Of a DNA stretch of 64,000 nt, positions 50,066 through 64,000 are shown in pieces. A program made the position numbers and the translations under genes. Numbering within the stretch: position 1 is the stretch's first letter; each line of letters opens with the position of its first letter. The stretch is taken from assembly GCA_024138015.1 (NCBI GenBank), contig JAMXBB010000004.1, positions 111,774,077 to 111,838,076 on the forward strand, given 5' to 3'. Source of the stretch: Lumnitzera littorea (lineage: Eukaryota; Streptophyta; Magnoliopsida; Myrtales; Combretaceae). Below the pieces are notes generated by a model. That model did no database searches. It saw only the letters and a program-made list of their open reading frames with translations, and was not told where the DNA came from.

Positions 50066-53000
50066 TCTAAATTTAGAGATTTCGGGAAAAGTTATCCGAT
50101 TAAACCTAAACTTTTCGATTAAGATAGAAAAGTTAGTTAAAGTGATTTGGTGAAGTTGGATTTTGAAAATAATTACTTAAAATCCCAATTTTACTCTTAG
50201 AAATATGATTATTTAATATAGTGTAAAAACGATCGAAATCACTAAAACCGAGTTCGGAATGCTACGAGGACTTAGAAATAAATTAATTAGGCAATAAAAA
50301 AAATAATATAGCATAATATACTATATGAGTATACACGTATTTTTATGAGTATACTCGGTATATATCATAAATATACTCGTAAATTAACCTAAAACTTTAT
50401 AATTATACATAATAAGCATAAAATTTGCGAAATTAAATAGGAAAAATATCTTAAAAATAAAAGGCATGTTAGAAACATGATTATATGCATATAATTACTT
50501 ATTACGTGTGTTACATATATAGTATATATATATATATACGTATATTAATATAATAATTAAATATACTTAAATTATTCAAATATTACTAAAATTACACTAA
50601 AATTTAACCAAAACTTGTCCAAATGATGTGAGAACAGCTGGAATCCACGTGGCACTTCAACAATAGCTACAAATGATGACTCAAAAGTAAATCATCAACA
50701 ATTTGCCACCTCGTACTTTTTGTTTTTCAAGAAAAATATTAAAATAAATTACTTCATAATTAAAAAAAAATCCAATTGACCCTAACTACTATAAATAAGA
50801 CTCCTCTACAACAAATACACATTTAGGGACCCAAATTATAGAAAGGAAAAATCATAAAAAATCAATGGAAAATAAAGAAAATTAGAACAAAAACAGAGTA
50901 AGGATCGAGCTAGGACAGTTTCCCGACTATCCAATGACCTAACATGGAGCCTTACCACTACCTAGCAGAGCCACCATTGACTAGGCCAGCCGATAACCCC
51001 TCTCCAGCCAATGGTGGTTGGAGTTCCAATAAACTCAAGTTTCGAGCTTTTACTCTATTTTTCTTTATTTTAAAAAAAAATTAAATTAATTAGGAAAAAT
51101 ATGGAAAAATTAATTTCTAAGTTATTTTAGATGTACTTTCATTTCATAAATTTATCTCAACAAAATTAGGAATATTTAATATACTTACTTAACAAATGTA
51201 ATATTCATCCGAAATTTGAAATTCAAAATAAATACACTAAATGATGTAATTTCTAACTTAAAATTTTTGTGTAAGATACTTATGATATATAAATAATTTC
51301 TATGTAGCTCGATTTTTTTATTTGAATATTTTTAATAGTTATTGTATTTTTTGACCTAAAAATAACTCAAAATTACACTAAAAATGTTAAATAAATAGGA
51401 TTTATGAAATTAAACAGTGAAATTGACCTATATTGATTTCTAATTAATTATAATGATGTTAGGATAGGTTGAAAATAATTTTGTATAAAAAGAATCATAT
51501 TTAGGTAATTTAGTATAATTTAGAGGTAAAATCGTAATTTCGAATAGATAGGCAATAAATCGAAAACTTGAAACTAAGTACTAGCTGAATTCCATATAAT
51601 TTTAGGAGTCTAGAAATTTTCGAGCAATTTTTTGGTAACCCGAGCTATTTATTATGAATTTACGTAATAAAATAATTTAAATAACGAAACCAATACCCAA
51701 TTTTACTAATAATATGTTAAAATATGATAAATAGTTGAATAAAAACTATTTATTCGTGTACTGGTTAGATTGGATAAAAATTATATTTTTTAATATATTT
51801 AATGATATTTTAATAATCGAGATACATTATAAAAATATTAAGGTTAGATAATACCTATATTATGGGTTATATTAACAAATTGGGTAAAATATAGTTTGAT
51901 AACGTAAATTACGTATAGTACAATAATATTTGATTAGATATGTATAATTGTATTAAAAATTCGAATTATCCATTAAAAATCATCTTTAAAAATTAAGATT
52001 TGTAATACATGTTGTAAAGTTTGTATAAGTCCAACAACACTATTTTTACTAAAATCGGATAAATTTAGGTAATATAACCTATATCTCTATAATATTACTG
52101 ATTTACGTACTATAATAACTTTATCATAATCGAAATGTGATTTAAACAACTAAAAATACATTTTGATATAATTGGAATGATATATTATACGTAATAGTAT
52201 AATTGCATACATTATTAATACTTAATAACTTAACTTGACCGATATAATGAAACTATATATTATTATATAAGGAAAATGATAATATAGGGCCTTCCAGTGA
52301 TCAGACCGTTGACAACATAAGTTTTTCAAAGTGAGCGTCAAGACAAGTAAGTAGAATCAATGTTTTACCGCATTTTAAGATATTATTTCAGAATATTTGG
52401 AAACTTTGATATGTATTAGCTTGTGATTGTAGTTAGCTGTTAGTGCGTATGTAATGCATGTAGTTGGGTTTCGATTTGCTGTGATAGGAGTTGAGCTCAA
52501 TGATATAAATGTTTTGTGAATATTATTATTAAATTATTTAAGCTTGGTTAATCACCCTAAAAAGATAAACTAACTCAAACTTGGCTTAATATTTAATTTG
52601 ATATGCATCGCAACTCACTAAGAGTGATGACTAGGATTCTCAGGCCAAACACGAACTCCCTTCAATGGGGATAGCTGAAATGGTCAATTCCTCATCTTTA
52701 GCCGAATTAAGTGACAGAAGAAGAGGTTGCGGCAAAGTTGAGAGCCGTGGTTTGAAAATGGTCACGGGAGTAGCGTGTTCTCCATTGCATAAGCCCCAGT
52801 TTGGTTTTAATCTGTGAGTATGTGGTGTCAATCTCCTCAACCCAAATTAAAGCAAGTAAAATTTCTTTGATCTTGCAACGGACCGGATAACGTCTTGCGA
52901 TGGTATTTTCTTATACATTTATACATACATTGCATCTAACCAACTTGATTGAAAACCCTACTTATGATGTGCTTAGTGTATACTTCTATCTCCACCTCAC

Positions 53001-53478
53001 TTACTAAGTAAGTTGTTGCTTATTCTTTAATAGTTTATTTTGTAGATTCCAAATGGCTTATAAGTGCCTGCTCAACACTAGAACCCTAATAAACTAGGAC
53101 GAGGAGTGAGATACAACAAGAAATGGTCGGTTATTGCCCTTAGTATTAACATTTTGTCTTTTAAGGAAAACTATACAAAACTCCTCAAAAGGCTTAGTAG
53201 TTTTCAATATTTTGATCTATATATGAAATAACAAGTATTTGTAGGATTTACTACTACTCTTTTACAAGGTCAAACAATAAGTTTATTATTATAAATTATT
53301 TCAAAAGATTACTTCACAGGTTTATATCAAACAGGTATCGAATTAGCCGCTCCAAATGGATAGAGTTGAATGTGCCTTATGTGAACTAGGTCTAAGATAA
53401 TAGCTGTAAAGACAGTTTTTATCTTAGGATGGTTTATATAGCGGAACCGTTACGATTTCACATTTTCGGAGCGTAACA
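50066..53478 (-). mobile_element. Long LTR, copy F
   Basis: This is a fifth copy of the LTR family that fills 1-12690, 37 kb away. The right end TCGGAGCGTAACA is the decayed GGGGCGTGACA end. The left end TCTAAATTTAGAG aligns with TGTAAAATTTAG of copy B. Ordered landmarks include GTTATCCGATTAAACC (50090), the GGGATAGCTG segment (52668), a TAAGTGACAGAAG segment (52705), and the GTGAACTAGGTCTAAGATAA segment (53380). It is about 3.4 kb. Flanking pentamers (CTATT and CTAAA) agree at only three of five bases, so solo-LTR status is likely but unproven. Confidence 0.65.
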
Positions 53479-55857
53479 CTAAATGATTGAAATTAGCTCA
53501 TAAGTATTTATTGGTTTGTTTACTAATTACCTTTGACCTAGAGATTTATAAAGATAACCTTGTAGCAGTTGGTTTTTGGTGTAGGGATCAATGGAAAGTG
53601 AAAAGATTTAAGCCTAATCCTAAGGTCTCCTAATGATAACCTTGCATGTTTAAGAGAGAAGGGGTTAGAAACTATGATATCTTATGTGAATGGAATATCA
53701 ATGGAGTCTCATGTAAATTGTAAGAGACAATAGACAACGGTTTATAAGATTAAACAGTTATGTCAACACTAAATAGAAACGTACAGAACAAATGATTGAA
53801 ATGGATTCACATCCACTTTTATTTATTAATTTTAGTTATTAACTACTTTTGATCTTAATCATTATGTTTGTAATTTTGTTATATGAGACAACCTAGATTT
53901 TCCCCGTTTTCTTACATAAATTCCAATAAGGAATGCCCTAATCCATTCATTAAGAGGTTTATATGAGAAGTACCTTTGTCTTTGTTTATGATTGTCGTTC
54001 ACATACAATGCAACAATCACGATTAAAGTGTCCTATATATTATATAATTGAATTCACATAAAGTTTTCAGATTCTCTCAAAAATTTAAATAATTCGAACA
54101 TGGCTCCCTTTATGTTGGCACTACTTAGCCCACTGTTTGTCCTTTCCAAAATCCAATTTTTCTTTTCATTTTTTTTATAAATAACAAAAGTATGGAAGCT
54201 ACGTTCTCTCGCTATTTTATGTTTAAATGATTGCGTTGTTGAAATGGCAGTCAGTATCAGCAATTTCTAGTGAACTTCCTACATTATTCATTCTCTCTTT
54301 ATGGGTGGGAATGGGATTGGTCAAGTGTTGCATGAGAAGACTGCCAATTCTTTATGCAGCATGCACAAATAATTGACCGACAAGAACTAAAAAAAAAAAA
54401 AAACAACGCAAAGAAATCAATTATTATTTAGCCAAAATTTTTGTAGTTTAGTGGTATATGGATACGGAGTTCTCTAGCGGAACGAAACAAATTCAATTTT
54501 ACTATCCTCGATGGTTTTAATAGGTACAGTAATTAGATAAAAAAAAAAAAAGAATAGAAAGAAACGACTAGCTAATGATTTATTTATTGATAGGAGAGCT
54601 ATAAAGGAGTAATAACTACTCGTAAGCTATTCGAATTGAATTTATAAATAAATCTAACTCTAAGATCAAAATAAAACTCATTTAGTTAAGTGAGTTAAGT
54701 TTGATCTCCTATTTATGCTCTTGATAAGAAGGCTTGTGTGCAAGGTCATTAACTCAATCATATAAATTAAAAAAAAAAAAAACTTGTTAGTTAGATCATT
54801 AGTTGTTTCATGAGCTCTATATATATTATATTATAAATAAGATACAACATTCAAATTTGTGAGCAAACTATGAGCAAACTTGTAGCCCAAGCTTGTTTGA
54901 GCTTGATAATGTAAACAAGTCAAGTTTGAACATCTTCTATCTATTAAATCAAAACTTTCAATCTCATATTTGTATTTATTTACATCTACTATTGTTAATA
55001 TATCCTCTTATTTTGCCTATAAATAGTTTTCCTCCGATTTTGCATGTACATCTACATGTTGCTATTTCTAGGGGTAAATTGTTTTCCTAGGCTCAACAGT
55101 TATAAAAGACAAACTGATAAACAAGACACTATCAAAACAGTTCTCATATATTTATTGAGCAAAAGCTTCGTACATTTTAATTCTGCATATTTGTTATTAT
55201 TATTATTTTTTTATATTGCTTTGATCGGAAAAATTTAGCATGAAACGGCAAAAGACATTTAACAAATATATTTATTGATTTGCACGATTTTTCTAGTAAG
55301 ATTCCGTATGATTTCGTTCTTATATCTCTCAATACAGCCATGTAATATGTAATCGAATCATACAATAACTCTTCTCTTTTTTTTTTTTTTTTCACATGCA
55401 TTATGGTATATTGACTAGTGATATATAATTAAATCAAAACAGGTCATTCCGTTCTTGTAATATGTAATTTCTCAAAGAAAAAGTATAAATAATATGAATG
55501 AATTAACATGGGGTAGTGATAGTTTTCTTGTAATTGTGTTATTGTTTGAAATAACCACATAAAGATGAGGTTTTTAATTGTTTACTAATCCAAAAATATA
55601 ATACTTACATAAATACAAATTAAAAAAAAAAGTAATTACACATTTTTCATTATTAAATTGCATGTTCAAGATGAAATATTGCGTTTGATAAGAATTACAA
55701 ATTTAAATTTCCTTACTTAACTTAAATATTTTGAAGATACTATCAAGCCCTCCATATCTTATAAGAAAAATTTGTTAATGATTACTCCTAATAATGCACT
55801 TATTGATAAACTAAATCAAGAAATTGTGTCCTTTTTTTTTTTCATACACATGGTTAT
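53479..55857. other. Gene-free stretch with a degenerate hAT-like patch
   Basis: No gene is seen. Positions 54595-54935 contain repeated words (CTTGATAAG, AAGCTTGTTTGAGCTTGA, GTAAACAAGTCAAG) similar to the hAT-like elements elsewhere, but the ends are unclear. Poly-A and poly-T tracts are common. Confidence 0.35.
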
Positions 55858-55996
55858 TATTTCATTACGGTGTCTTTGCTTCCAGTGTGCTGAACGATCT
55901 TCAAAGACTGAGCATGAACCTCCTCAAGCGTGAATAACCTCGACGGGGACTTCTCTGAAAGCAGTAATGAGTTGATCCAGTCGAACTCTTGAAATA
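55858..55996 (-). pseudogene. Coding-like relic, unassigned
   Basis: This is an island of markedly higher GC. On the minus strand, frame one translates with ...DWINSLLLSEKSPS... to a TAA at about 55866; another frame reads VRLDQLITAFREVPVEVIHA, one TGA stop, then GGSCSVFEDRSAHWKQ. An acceptor-like TTTCAAG precedes it on that strand. I do not recognise either protein and found no convincing upstream exon. It is probably a decayed terminal exon or transposon-captured gene piece. Confidence 0.25.
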
Positions 55997-58900
55997 TTTA
56001 ATCAATCTTGAAAATTATGATAAATTTTCTTTTTGACTCTTAACAAACCGAGAGTACCAAATAACGATAACCATTTTTGTCCGTATTTTATTTATATTTT
56101 ATTTATGTCTGATTTGTATTTATTTGAAATTTGATGTTTAGAAAAGTATATTATCTGTATCTTATTTATTTATATTTTATAATTACAATAAAAATGATAA
56201 TTGAAATGTTAAAATTGAAAAATAAAAATTCATGTACTTTTAAAAGAAAATTTTTGAAAAAATATATTTTATATATTGAAAATTATTACTTTAATTAATA
56301 TTTTTTAAAAAAATATATTTTCATCTTTTTAGTATCACATTCTTGACAAACACAAAAATTCGAATAGATAACAATAAAATGCTAATAAGATGGAAAATAG
56401 AAGAACTAAAGGGAGTCTTTATAAATCAGTAAATATCCTTTTTCCTTCTCTTTTTTTTTTTTTTATATTATATTGAACGATCCATTTCTTGCCCACTTAA
56501 TATCATAAAAAGCTGCACCGTGAAGGAGAACATCTTCTTAATTTGTTAAATCATTTGAAATAAATGAAGGTATAATAATAAACTGATATCTGATCCTCAT
56601 GTTGATTCTTTGGTTGTTTATTAATACATATATTTTCTAGAAATATAAGGGCTTTGAAATATGTGATCTTGTATAATATATATAACTTAATAATTGAGTA
56701 CCATCAATAGTCATTTTTCAGAATCTATTGCGACGATATTCAGAACATGGGTAGATGGAACTATAAAGGCATCAATTATTGGACGAATCTACTTCTTTTT
56801 CACATATGGATAAAACCATTAATAGATTAGCAATTCTCATTAATCACTAAGCACATAATTAAAATTCAAGTTGCCTGTTGTGGTTGAGCAGAACGAATGG
56901 ATCAAGTTCATAACCTCCTCTCCCAAACTTTTAATATAATCCAGTTCGGAAATAAATAAATAAATATCGAAGTTCAAGTGGCTTACGATGAACATATTAA
57001 CTGTATTGAAATATTAATGAGGATTAGTTATATTAAAAGTCTTCTATATTTATTTTGAAATTCAAGAAGCACTCCATATGTTTTAGGTGAGTCATTTGGG
57101 TCATTTATATTTATACTAAAATCTAATAAGGTTTTTTTTTTTATAATGATAATTAAGTATGTTAAATTCATGATTATGTTTCCATGCTTTCTAATTTCTT
57201 TGTTTATATTAGACGACTATGCACCCATATTACAATACCTAGAAAAATTATATACAAAAACCTAGTGCATTTGATGAAAAAAGAGAGAATCATAAATGAA
57301 GGAAAAGGAAAAATTACAAAAGAAGAAAGAAAAAACATATAAACAATAATTGGCAGTTATATAAAAGGGTTATTTAAATAAAATTAAATGTTACGCTTCA
57401 TCAGGAGTTCTTATATATAGATAATCATACATCATAATAAATAATAAAAGAGGTATTATTTAGTATATTAAAATAACGTAAAGGATTCACAATGAATTGC
57501 TCAAAATATAAACAATTGGATTGAATCTTGACATAAACTTATATAACTCAAATGATTCACAACTCCAATTGCCAATGGATGTCTCATAATAATTGGAAAA
57601 ATATTTGTACCGATTTGAGTTTCGATGTATAAACGATATAATGTATGGCAAGTATTGAACGTATAGTAAAACTCTAGCTATAAAATGTCGATACACATAT
57701 CAAATATCGAAATAATTTGTGGACGGGTTTTTTATAAATGGATCACGTACGAAAAATTTCCTATCCATGGCTTGCTTTTGGAGCAATAATTGGTGAACAT
57801 GGGAGACAAAACCCCATGAAAAAGTTTGATGCACAATCACTGGATCGTCAACTTCGTCATCGTTCTAACTAAAGAACCTTTTTCTCCACCATGCCCCATT
57901 ACACACAATAATACAAGGGATACACGCACAACTGATGATGACTGGACGTATATATAATCCACAGATATTATTGAATTTCTTTTTTTTTTTTTTTTTTTTC
58001 TCCCCGGTAAGATATATTATTGAAAGTTAATCCACTTAATATCAGTCACTTTGTTGAAAATAAAGCTTTTTTTTATTAATATACATTAGAAGCCTTCTTT
58101 TTTTTCTTTTTTTCCTTCAATCAACTGCTTTTTGACTGTTATGTTGTACTTTTGGCCCTACGTTTTTTATAAAATTGAAGAAATAAATAAATTAAAATTT
58201 GCATTAATTTTACTAGACAAAGAAGACTACAAAAGTTAATTAAAATGATGTAAGCATTTTAGGAAAAAAAAAAGGGAGTATTACATGCTTTCTTTCTTTG
58301 TATTATTTTCAAAATTTATATAAGCAGAGAAAAGTAGTTTAATTTTCTTTCTAATCAACTCAATTTCACATACAATTTGAGGGAGGAGAGATTTGAATCT
58401 AGTCCATCCTAATAAGCGTCTAATGTGTCATATCACTAATCTATAAAGGTTTAACAATTTAATTTATATAGTTATGTTAAGTGGTTAAAAGTAATGAATA
58501 ATCAGAATAATAAATATTAATATGTTTTTATTGCAATAACTTGGTTCAAAAAATTTTAATTAATATTGACAATATATTCATTATTATAACCATATAAACT
58601 AATATTAATTCTTTCTTAAAGTTCACGTGAAAGTATCGGAAAAGATTTAATTTTCAATAGAGAAACAATATTTTCATCGTGTTGTTATATATATATAAAG
58701 AAAACACTCACGAATCCCCACTATTAGCTTAATTTCATCATTGAAAGCAAATGTGATGATTTCTAGTGCGTAAAAATACACAACAGAAAGGGGTCATCAA
58801 ACCTGTAGCAATCACCTCTAATCATAGATCATGACCAATCCGTTTGCTCAAACAAAGTATTTGATATGAGAAAAACTCCAAACTCTATTAATATATCATG

Positions 58901-59541
58901 TGAATAGATTGATAAAATATAAATACGGATAAAATTCTATCATATAAAAACATAGATGTTTTATAATTATTATTAATGCTTATACTTTATTCATTCAAAT
59001 ACATGGTACATTAATACTGATTAATTTTTATCGAATCTAATACATCACATACTGTAGACTTCTTTGCATTATGGAGAACATGGATTTTCGATAAAAAATA
59101 CGAGAAAAATAAACCATTAATACACTTCGTATGAGCGAATTTCATTTCGTCTAAACGAGGCATTTAAATTCATGAAAGCTAAAGGTAATTATTCTTAATT
59201 CATGTCCCTGGTACGGATTTTCGATTATTAGGATTTCATCTACGTAGGCTAAGATACACTTTATATATATCTTATAATTCTTCAAAAGTGTTTTTCCCTT
59301 CTTTCGAGGTTGGCAATGGCCTAATCGCCTTTTCTTCTTTCGGCACAAAAATGGCCTCCCGTAATAAAAAAATAAACTGAAAGGACCATACCATACAATA
59401 TAGTATAATTATGTCCTTCCTTCTTTTTCATCACTTTGGTACGATGATCTCTTTCTCATGTTAACTAAGTAAATTTTAGATTTAATTGGGTAACACTAAA
59501 TTCCTTTGATAAGACTTTGCTTACATAAAAATCATTATATC
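55997..59541. other. Gene-free AT-rich stretch
   Basis: No gene is supported. A short GC-richer patch at 56870-56945 is open in one frame on each strand (plus-strand KLPVVVEQNEWIKFITSS) and may be another decayed exon fragment. A long poly-T tract sits at 57979-57999. Confidence 0.4.
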
Positions 59542-59884
59542 TAGAAGTGTAAATTAATCAAATCGATTTTTAGACCACTTTAATTCGACTTAAGTTTTAC
59601 TCAAATTCAATTTGCTAACAATCTAATCAAATTCGAACTTGAGCTATTCAAGTAATAAATTAAGCTCAACTTAAGTTTTAAAATATCAAGCTTGTCTAGT
59701 TTATAGCCTAATTGAATTTAATATAATTTATAATTTATTTTATATAAATGAATATGATATTATTTAGGGAAAATTAATAAAAAATTTAAGCTAATCAAGC
59801 TTAACTCAAGCTCACTAGATATATCTTCGAATCAAACTCGAGCTAAATACTTTATTAATTCGACTCAATTTGATTATACTCCTA
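59542..59884. mobile_element. hAT-like element, degenerate
   Basis: The left end TAGAAGTGTAAATTAATC and the reversed right end TAGGAGTATAATCAAATTG are imperfect inverted repeats. The interior carries repeated TCAAGC/GAGCT-type words. It is 343 bp and non-coding, and no clear 8-bp duplication remains. Confidence 0.5.
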
Positions 59885-61825
59885 ATATGGTTAACACATT
59901 GTTGAAGATGCTTTCATTTTCTTTGTCTGCATCTAATTGTTCTTTTTGGCTTAAAATTGAAAGCTTTGATACATTATCTTATTCCTATGCTACACTAACT
60001 AAATTAAGTATGATAATATATTATTTTGAAATGATTGCAAAATACTTGATTGATTGCCTTTTATTTTTGAAAATGAATGGACTCGTTTTTGTATTTTTTT
60101 TCTAATTATTATAAAAAGTTAAATTCAATTATATTCAACTTTTCTCTTTTTATCTAAGAGTTCCTGCTCACTCAAAATTGCTGAACTTCCATTTTCACTT
60201 TGTATAGATATGGTCGAGCTTTTCATATTGATCACACCCTACATAATAATTCTTATGAATTTTGAATACTATTCATGATCCTTTTTTATTATGTAATAAA
60301 TCGCTTGATGAATGCAGACGTACGATATTTCAATTATTTCCAAAACCTCCATAATCCCTTTTTGAATGAAGCACAAACCATTGGATTGATTAGTTCTTCT
60401 CTCAATCACTCATGTCAAGCTCTCGTATCATTTCCTTTTAATGTAATAAGTTTATCCTCTTATCTTCAATTGTATTCCATTGAAAGATTTTATTTTATTT
60501 TTTTAAAAAAAAAAGAAAGCCAAACTTATAGTAACTATCACGAAGATGATAATTCGTTACAAAAGAATATTGGGACATATAGATTTTGTTAATATAAGAA
60601 TAAACTGTCTTAGCCTGAAAGGAAGGAAAAAAAAAAAAAAAAAGAGTTCTCCTTATTATATTTTCTCGAAAGAAATCGATATGAGTAAAAGAATATAATA
60701 ACATAAAATAAATTAAATCCTGCGATTGTGCCTTGGTTGACTTAATTACCCGATCCAACAATAAATTTTCTCAGACTCGTATAAGGGATAATTAATATTA
60801 TCAAAGGTCTAAAGTCAATGAAATCTTTTTTTTATTTCATCTTGGTTCATATTGTATTCCATAATATATTCACATATTAAGATTCGGCAGGGCAGTCATC
60901 ATTGTATTTTATGTGTTATTTTACTCCTGCAGGTCTTGTATACGATGTATCTCGCTTGCCAATTTTTTAACATGGTACAACAATAAGAGCACAAACCTAA
61001 TATTGATGATCCAAAAATAACACTAATAAGATTACAAAAATAAAACACCAAACTAACACGATATAACATGACGTATAAAACGAATAAGTATGATAATGTA
61101 ATCAAATTAAAGTTTTATAATCACTACTTTATATGTATACAAAATCAATATAAAACGAGTTATAGATTTAACTTAACATAACAAATCGAATTGTCATCTC
61201 TTCTAAAAATGCACATATCAAGCCTATCAAATCAAAATTCTAATTATATAATTGATCTTTTCTTCACTTTATTAATTTAGTTAAAAAAGAAAAAAAAATT
61301 TAAAATTAAAAAAGACGAAGTTACAGAATACAAATAAAGAAAACTATGTATATTGTTGACTTTGGAAGGCAAAACTTCTTGAAAACCGGGGTGGATACTT
61401 TATAGACATAGACATAGACATAGAAACCTCGATATTCCAAGAAAAATGATAAATAAAACTCTTTCATGGTCAAAACACGAATCTGCATTTTAATTTTATC
61501 TGCATGTGGCAAACATAAAATGACGTAAACACATGAAATGGTTTAGGTTGTAGATGACGACGATTAAGGCATCTAATTATCAAAACTTAACAACTACACA
61601 TTCCCTTCAACTTCATTTCTAAGATACAGGGATATATAAAGTTTTCGTATAGTCAATTTTTTATTGTGTTTTTCATTTATATGTTATGCATAACAAATAT
61701 TTTATGTGAATTCCATATTTTACTTTTTAGTCAAGCACGGTGCTTAACATCTACTAAATAGAAACAATGATCGAAAACGTGTCAAACTGTAGCTCATATC
61801 CCATGTCAGAGTGAGATAATATTAA
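59885..61825. other. Gene-free AT-rich stretch
   Basis: No gene is supported. Simple repeats include a poly-A tract near 60628 and a (GACATA)3 run near 61408. Confidence 0.45.
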
Positions 61826-62200
61826 TGAGCTATAAACTAGTCGAGTCAAAATGATAGCTGAGCTTAGAATTTTGAGCTCGAGCTTAATTCCAAGTAACAT
61901 TTAATAAACTTGAACTTAACTCGATTAAACTCGTTTGGGCTCAATTCGTTTAAAAAATATATATACATTTCTTACTATAATGATATTAACTTTAAAACTC
62001 AACTAGTATTAATATTCGACTTAAACTCGATTAAATTCTCGAGTCAATCAAGCTAAACACCATAAAGCTTGAGTTTGACTTGATTAACTCCTCTAATAAC
62101 TTAAGCTCGAGCTCAACTTAATTGTTCTTGAGTTGAACTCAAATAAATATGGAGCCGAGCTTGAGAAGTTTATAAGTAATTTGACTTGTTTACACCCCTA
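61826..62200. mobile_element. hAT-like element, degenerate
   Basis: The right end, reversed, opens TAGGGGTGTAAACAAGTC, the family consensus. The left end TGAGCTATAAACTAGTCG is a decayed match. The interior is rich in CTCGAG/GAGCTC words. It is 375 bp and non-coding; the target duplication is not preserved. Confidence 0.55.
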
Positions 62201-64000
62201 AATGAAATGTCATTACAATTAGGCTCTATCTTCTCCTTGAAGATACTCCTTACTCTTGTCAAAGCTGAAGCGAAATTCAAGTCATCTACCTACTGATAAG
62301 GGTATGCTATAATATCATTGTAACATCTTTGGCTAAAAACAACAAATAAACCGACCAATAAATAGTAATTGGCCTATTTCAATCACTTGATCGAAAAGTT
62401 ATAACCTTATATTGATAAGATATTCATTGCTGGGAGCTTTATAAACTAGTACTAATCCATAGGAGGAAAAAAGAAAAAATGGTGCTAATTCCTCCCACAG
62501 ACTTTCACTTAACTATGTGATATCATAGTTAGTTAATTGTTTATATTGTATTGTAAACTTTAATCTACGTATAATATACATATAATATGAAATAATTTTA
62601 TAAGATTATGTATTTTAACCTAGGACTGACACATATACGAACAACAATCCCAAATTTTGGGGTTGACTATTCTGTTTCTTTTCACGCGAACTTAGCACAT
62701 GGTAGATAGCTTGCAATCTTAGGCTCCCGAAGTCCTATGAATTCTCTTGATCGAGACCATGTGGAGGAAAACATGCATTGCATGACCGACTTCATTGTCA
62801 TGAATTCTTGTTTTGTAAAGTTTGTGTCTTCTAGGACTTCATTAACAATGATGGTCTTATATTATTAAAGTTTATTATATAGAAATAGATTGTAGAACTA
62901 TGTCAAAAGATATTCCAGCTTTATGCAAGCAATCTCCAAGATTATAGCAAACTTATATTGTAAATTGATGCGCAAACAACCTACATTTTTTATTCATTCT
63001 TTGTCCTATAATTCGTTGTTCTTTTGTTTTGTAAATCATTAGTTTTTAATTCATTGTTAACCTTTTTTCTACAATATATTCATACGAAATTACTACCCCA
63101 AATAAATAATTAAAGTATTAAACATATTTATAGTGAAATGGCTAAACCAGTGTAATTTATGGTTGGATTTTCTACAATATATTCCTACCGAATTGCTACC
63201 CCAATTTTTATGGTTAGCCAAAAAAAAAAAAAAAAAAAACACTTGATATCGCCAAAGATTAATGATCGATTTTTTTTTTTTTTAATAACTAAATGGTTTT
63301 GTTTTCTTCTTTTGCTCCCTCGTAATAATATTGGAGCTTTCCTCTTTTAAGACATGAAATAGAATAGAGTCAATAGTCATAATTGCTTCATTGTCATCCC
63401 CGAAATGAAAATAGTAAACTCTTTGAATGTCGAACAATTCTTTCTCAGGTTAGTTTCACCTTGACCACGTTTGGATTAAAAAATAAATAAAAATATCGAT
63501 GCATCAAAATGTTACAAGAGGGGCGGTCTATCGCAATTCAAGAAGAAAAGGTCTCCGATGGATTATGGAGATGGAAAAAACAGAGAGGAGAGAGATGAAA
63601 AAATAGAGAAGCTTCTAAAAGAAGCCTTTAATCTTCCTGTATTCATTCAGTTGTTAACTAAATTGAATCCTACGGGAAAGATATATATTTAGTCTCTATG
63701 TTTTACTGTATTTCTATTTTAATCATAAACCTTTTATTTTTCACATTTAAGTCTTCAATGTTTGTAGATATTTGTAAATAAGTTCCCTTTTTAGTAATAT
63801 TATATTTTTTGTTAATACAGTAACCTTTGATTCATACATGTAATTAATTTAAATAAATAACATAATATTAAAAAATATAAAAAATTTAGAAAAAATAAAA
63901 AAACTTGTAGGAACCCTACCCCTAAAAAAAAAATAGAATAAAAAGAACAAAAAGTGGTGGGAAATCAACCCTATTGTTGGATTTAAAATACAAAAAGAAA
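62201..64000. other. Gene-free AT-rich stretch to window end
   Basis: No gene is supported. A purine-rich segment at 63530-63630 is not coding. Homopolymer tracts occur at 63220-63239 and 63270-63283. Confidence 0.45.

Overview
The window looks like nuclear DNA of a flowering plant, most likely a eudicot. It is AT-rich and gene-poor, has GT-AG introns, long-LTR retrotransposon remains and several families of short inverted-repeat elements, and two plant-type protein-coding genes. I cannot name the species. I found no tRNA, rRNA, CRISPR array or operon-like structure, and no previously undescribed multi-gene system. The most informative structures are the nested long LTRs, transposon insertions that can be dated relative to each other, and possible upstream reading frames in front of both genes.

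Layout. Positions 1-12690 are almost entirely one family of about 3-kb LTRs. There are three in one orientation (the first cut by the window edge) and one complete solo LTR in the opposite orientation, nested inside the second with a decayed 5-bp target duplication. A fifth copy lies at 50066-53478. None keeps a coding interior. Positions 12691-22700 hold a possible second LTR type, two well-formed inverted-repeat (MITE-like) elements, a decayed gag-like coding relic and AT-rich sequence.

Positions 23034-29435 (+) are a complete nine-exon CDC48/p97 AAA-ATPase gene coding for 804 residues. Intron 7 carries a small MITE-like element, and intron 8 carries three tandem copies of a roughly 240-bp repeat. 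Downstream are a MITE-like element and, directly beside it, a hAT-type non-autonomous transposon with a perfect 8-bp target duplication. Positions 32775-37010 (-) are a complete two-exon leucine-rich-repeat receptor kinase of 1115 residues, of the subfamily XI clade that includes the RGF/GLV peptide receptors; it has the RxGG motif. The two genes converge on an intergenic stretch containing three perfect G-boxes and a doubtful small ORF.

Positions 37200-64000 contain no gene I can support. They hold the fifth LTR, several hAT-like elements rich in TCGAGC-type repeats, microsatellites and one coding-like relic near 55.9 kb. The two genes have no evident shared pathway: one is a general ubiquitin-dependent segregase, the other a cell-surface peptide receptor.
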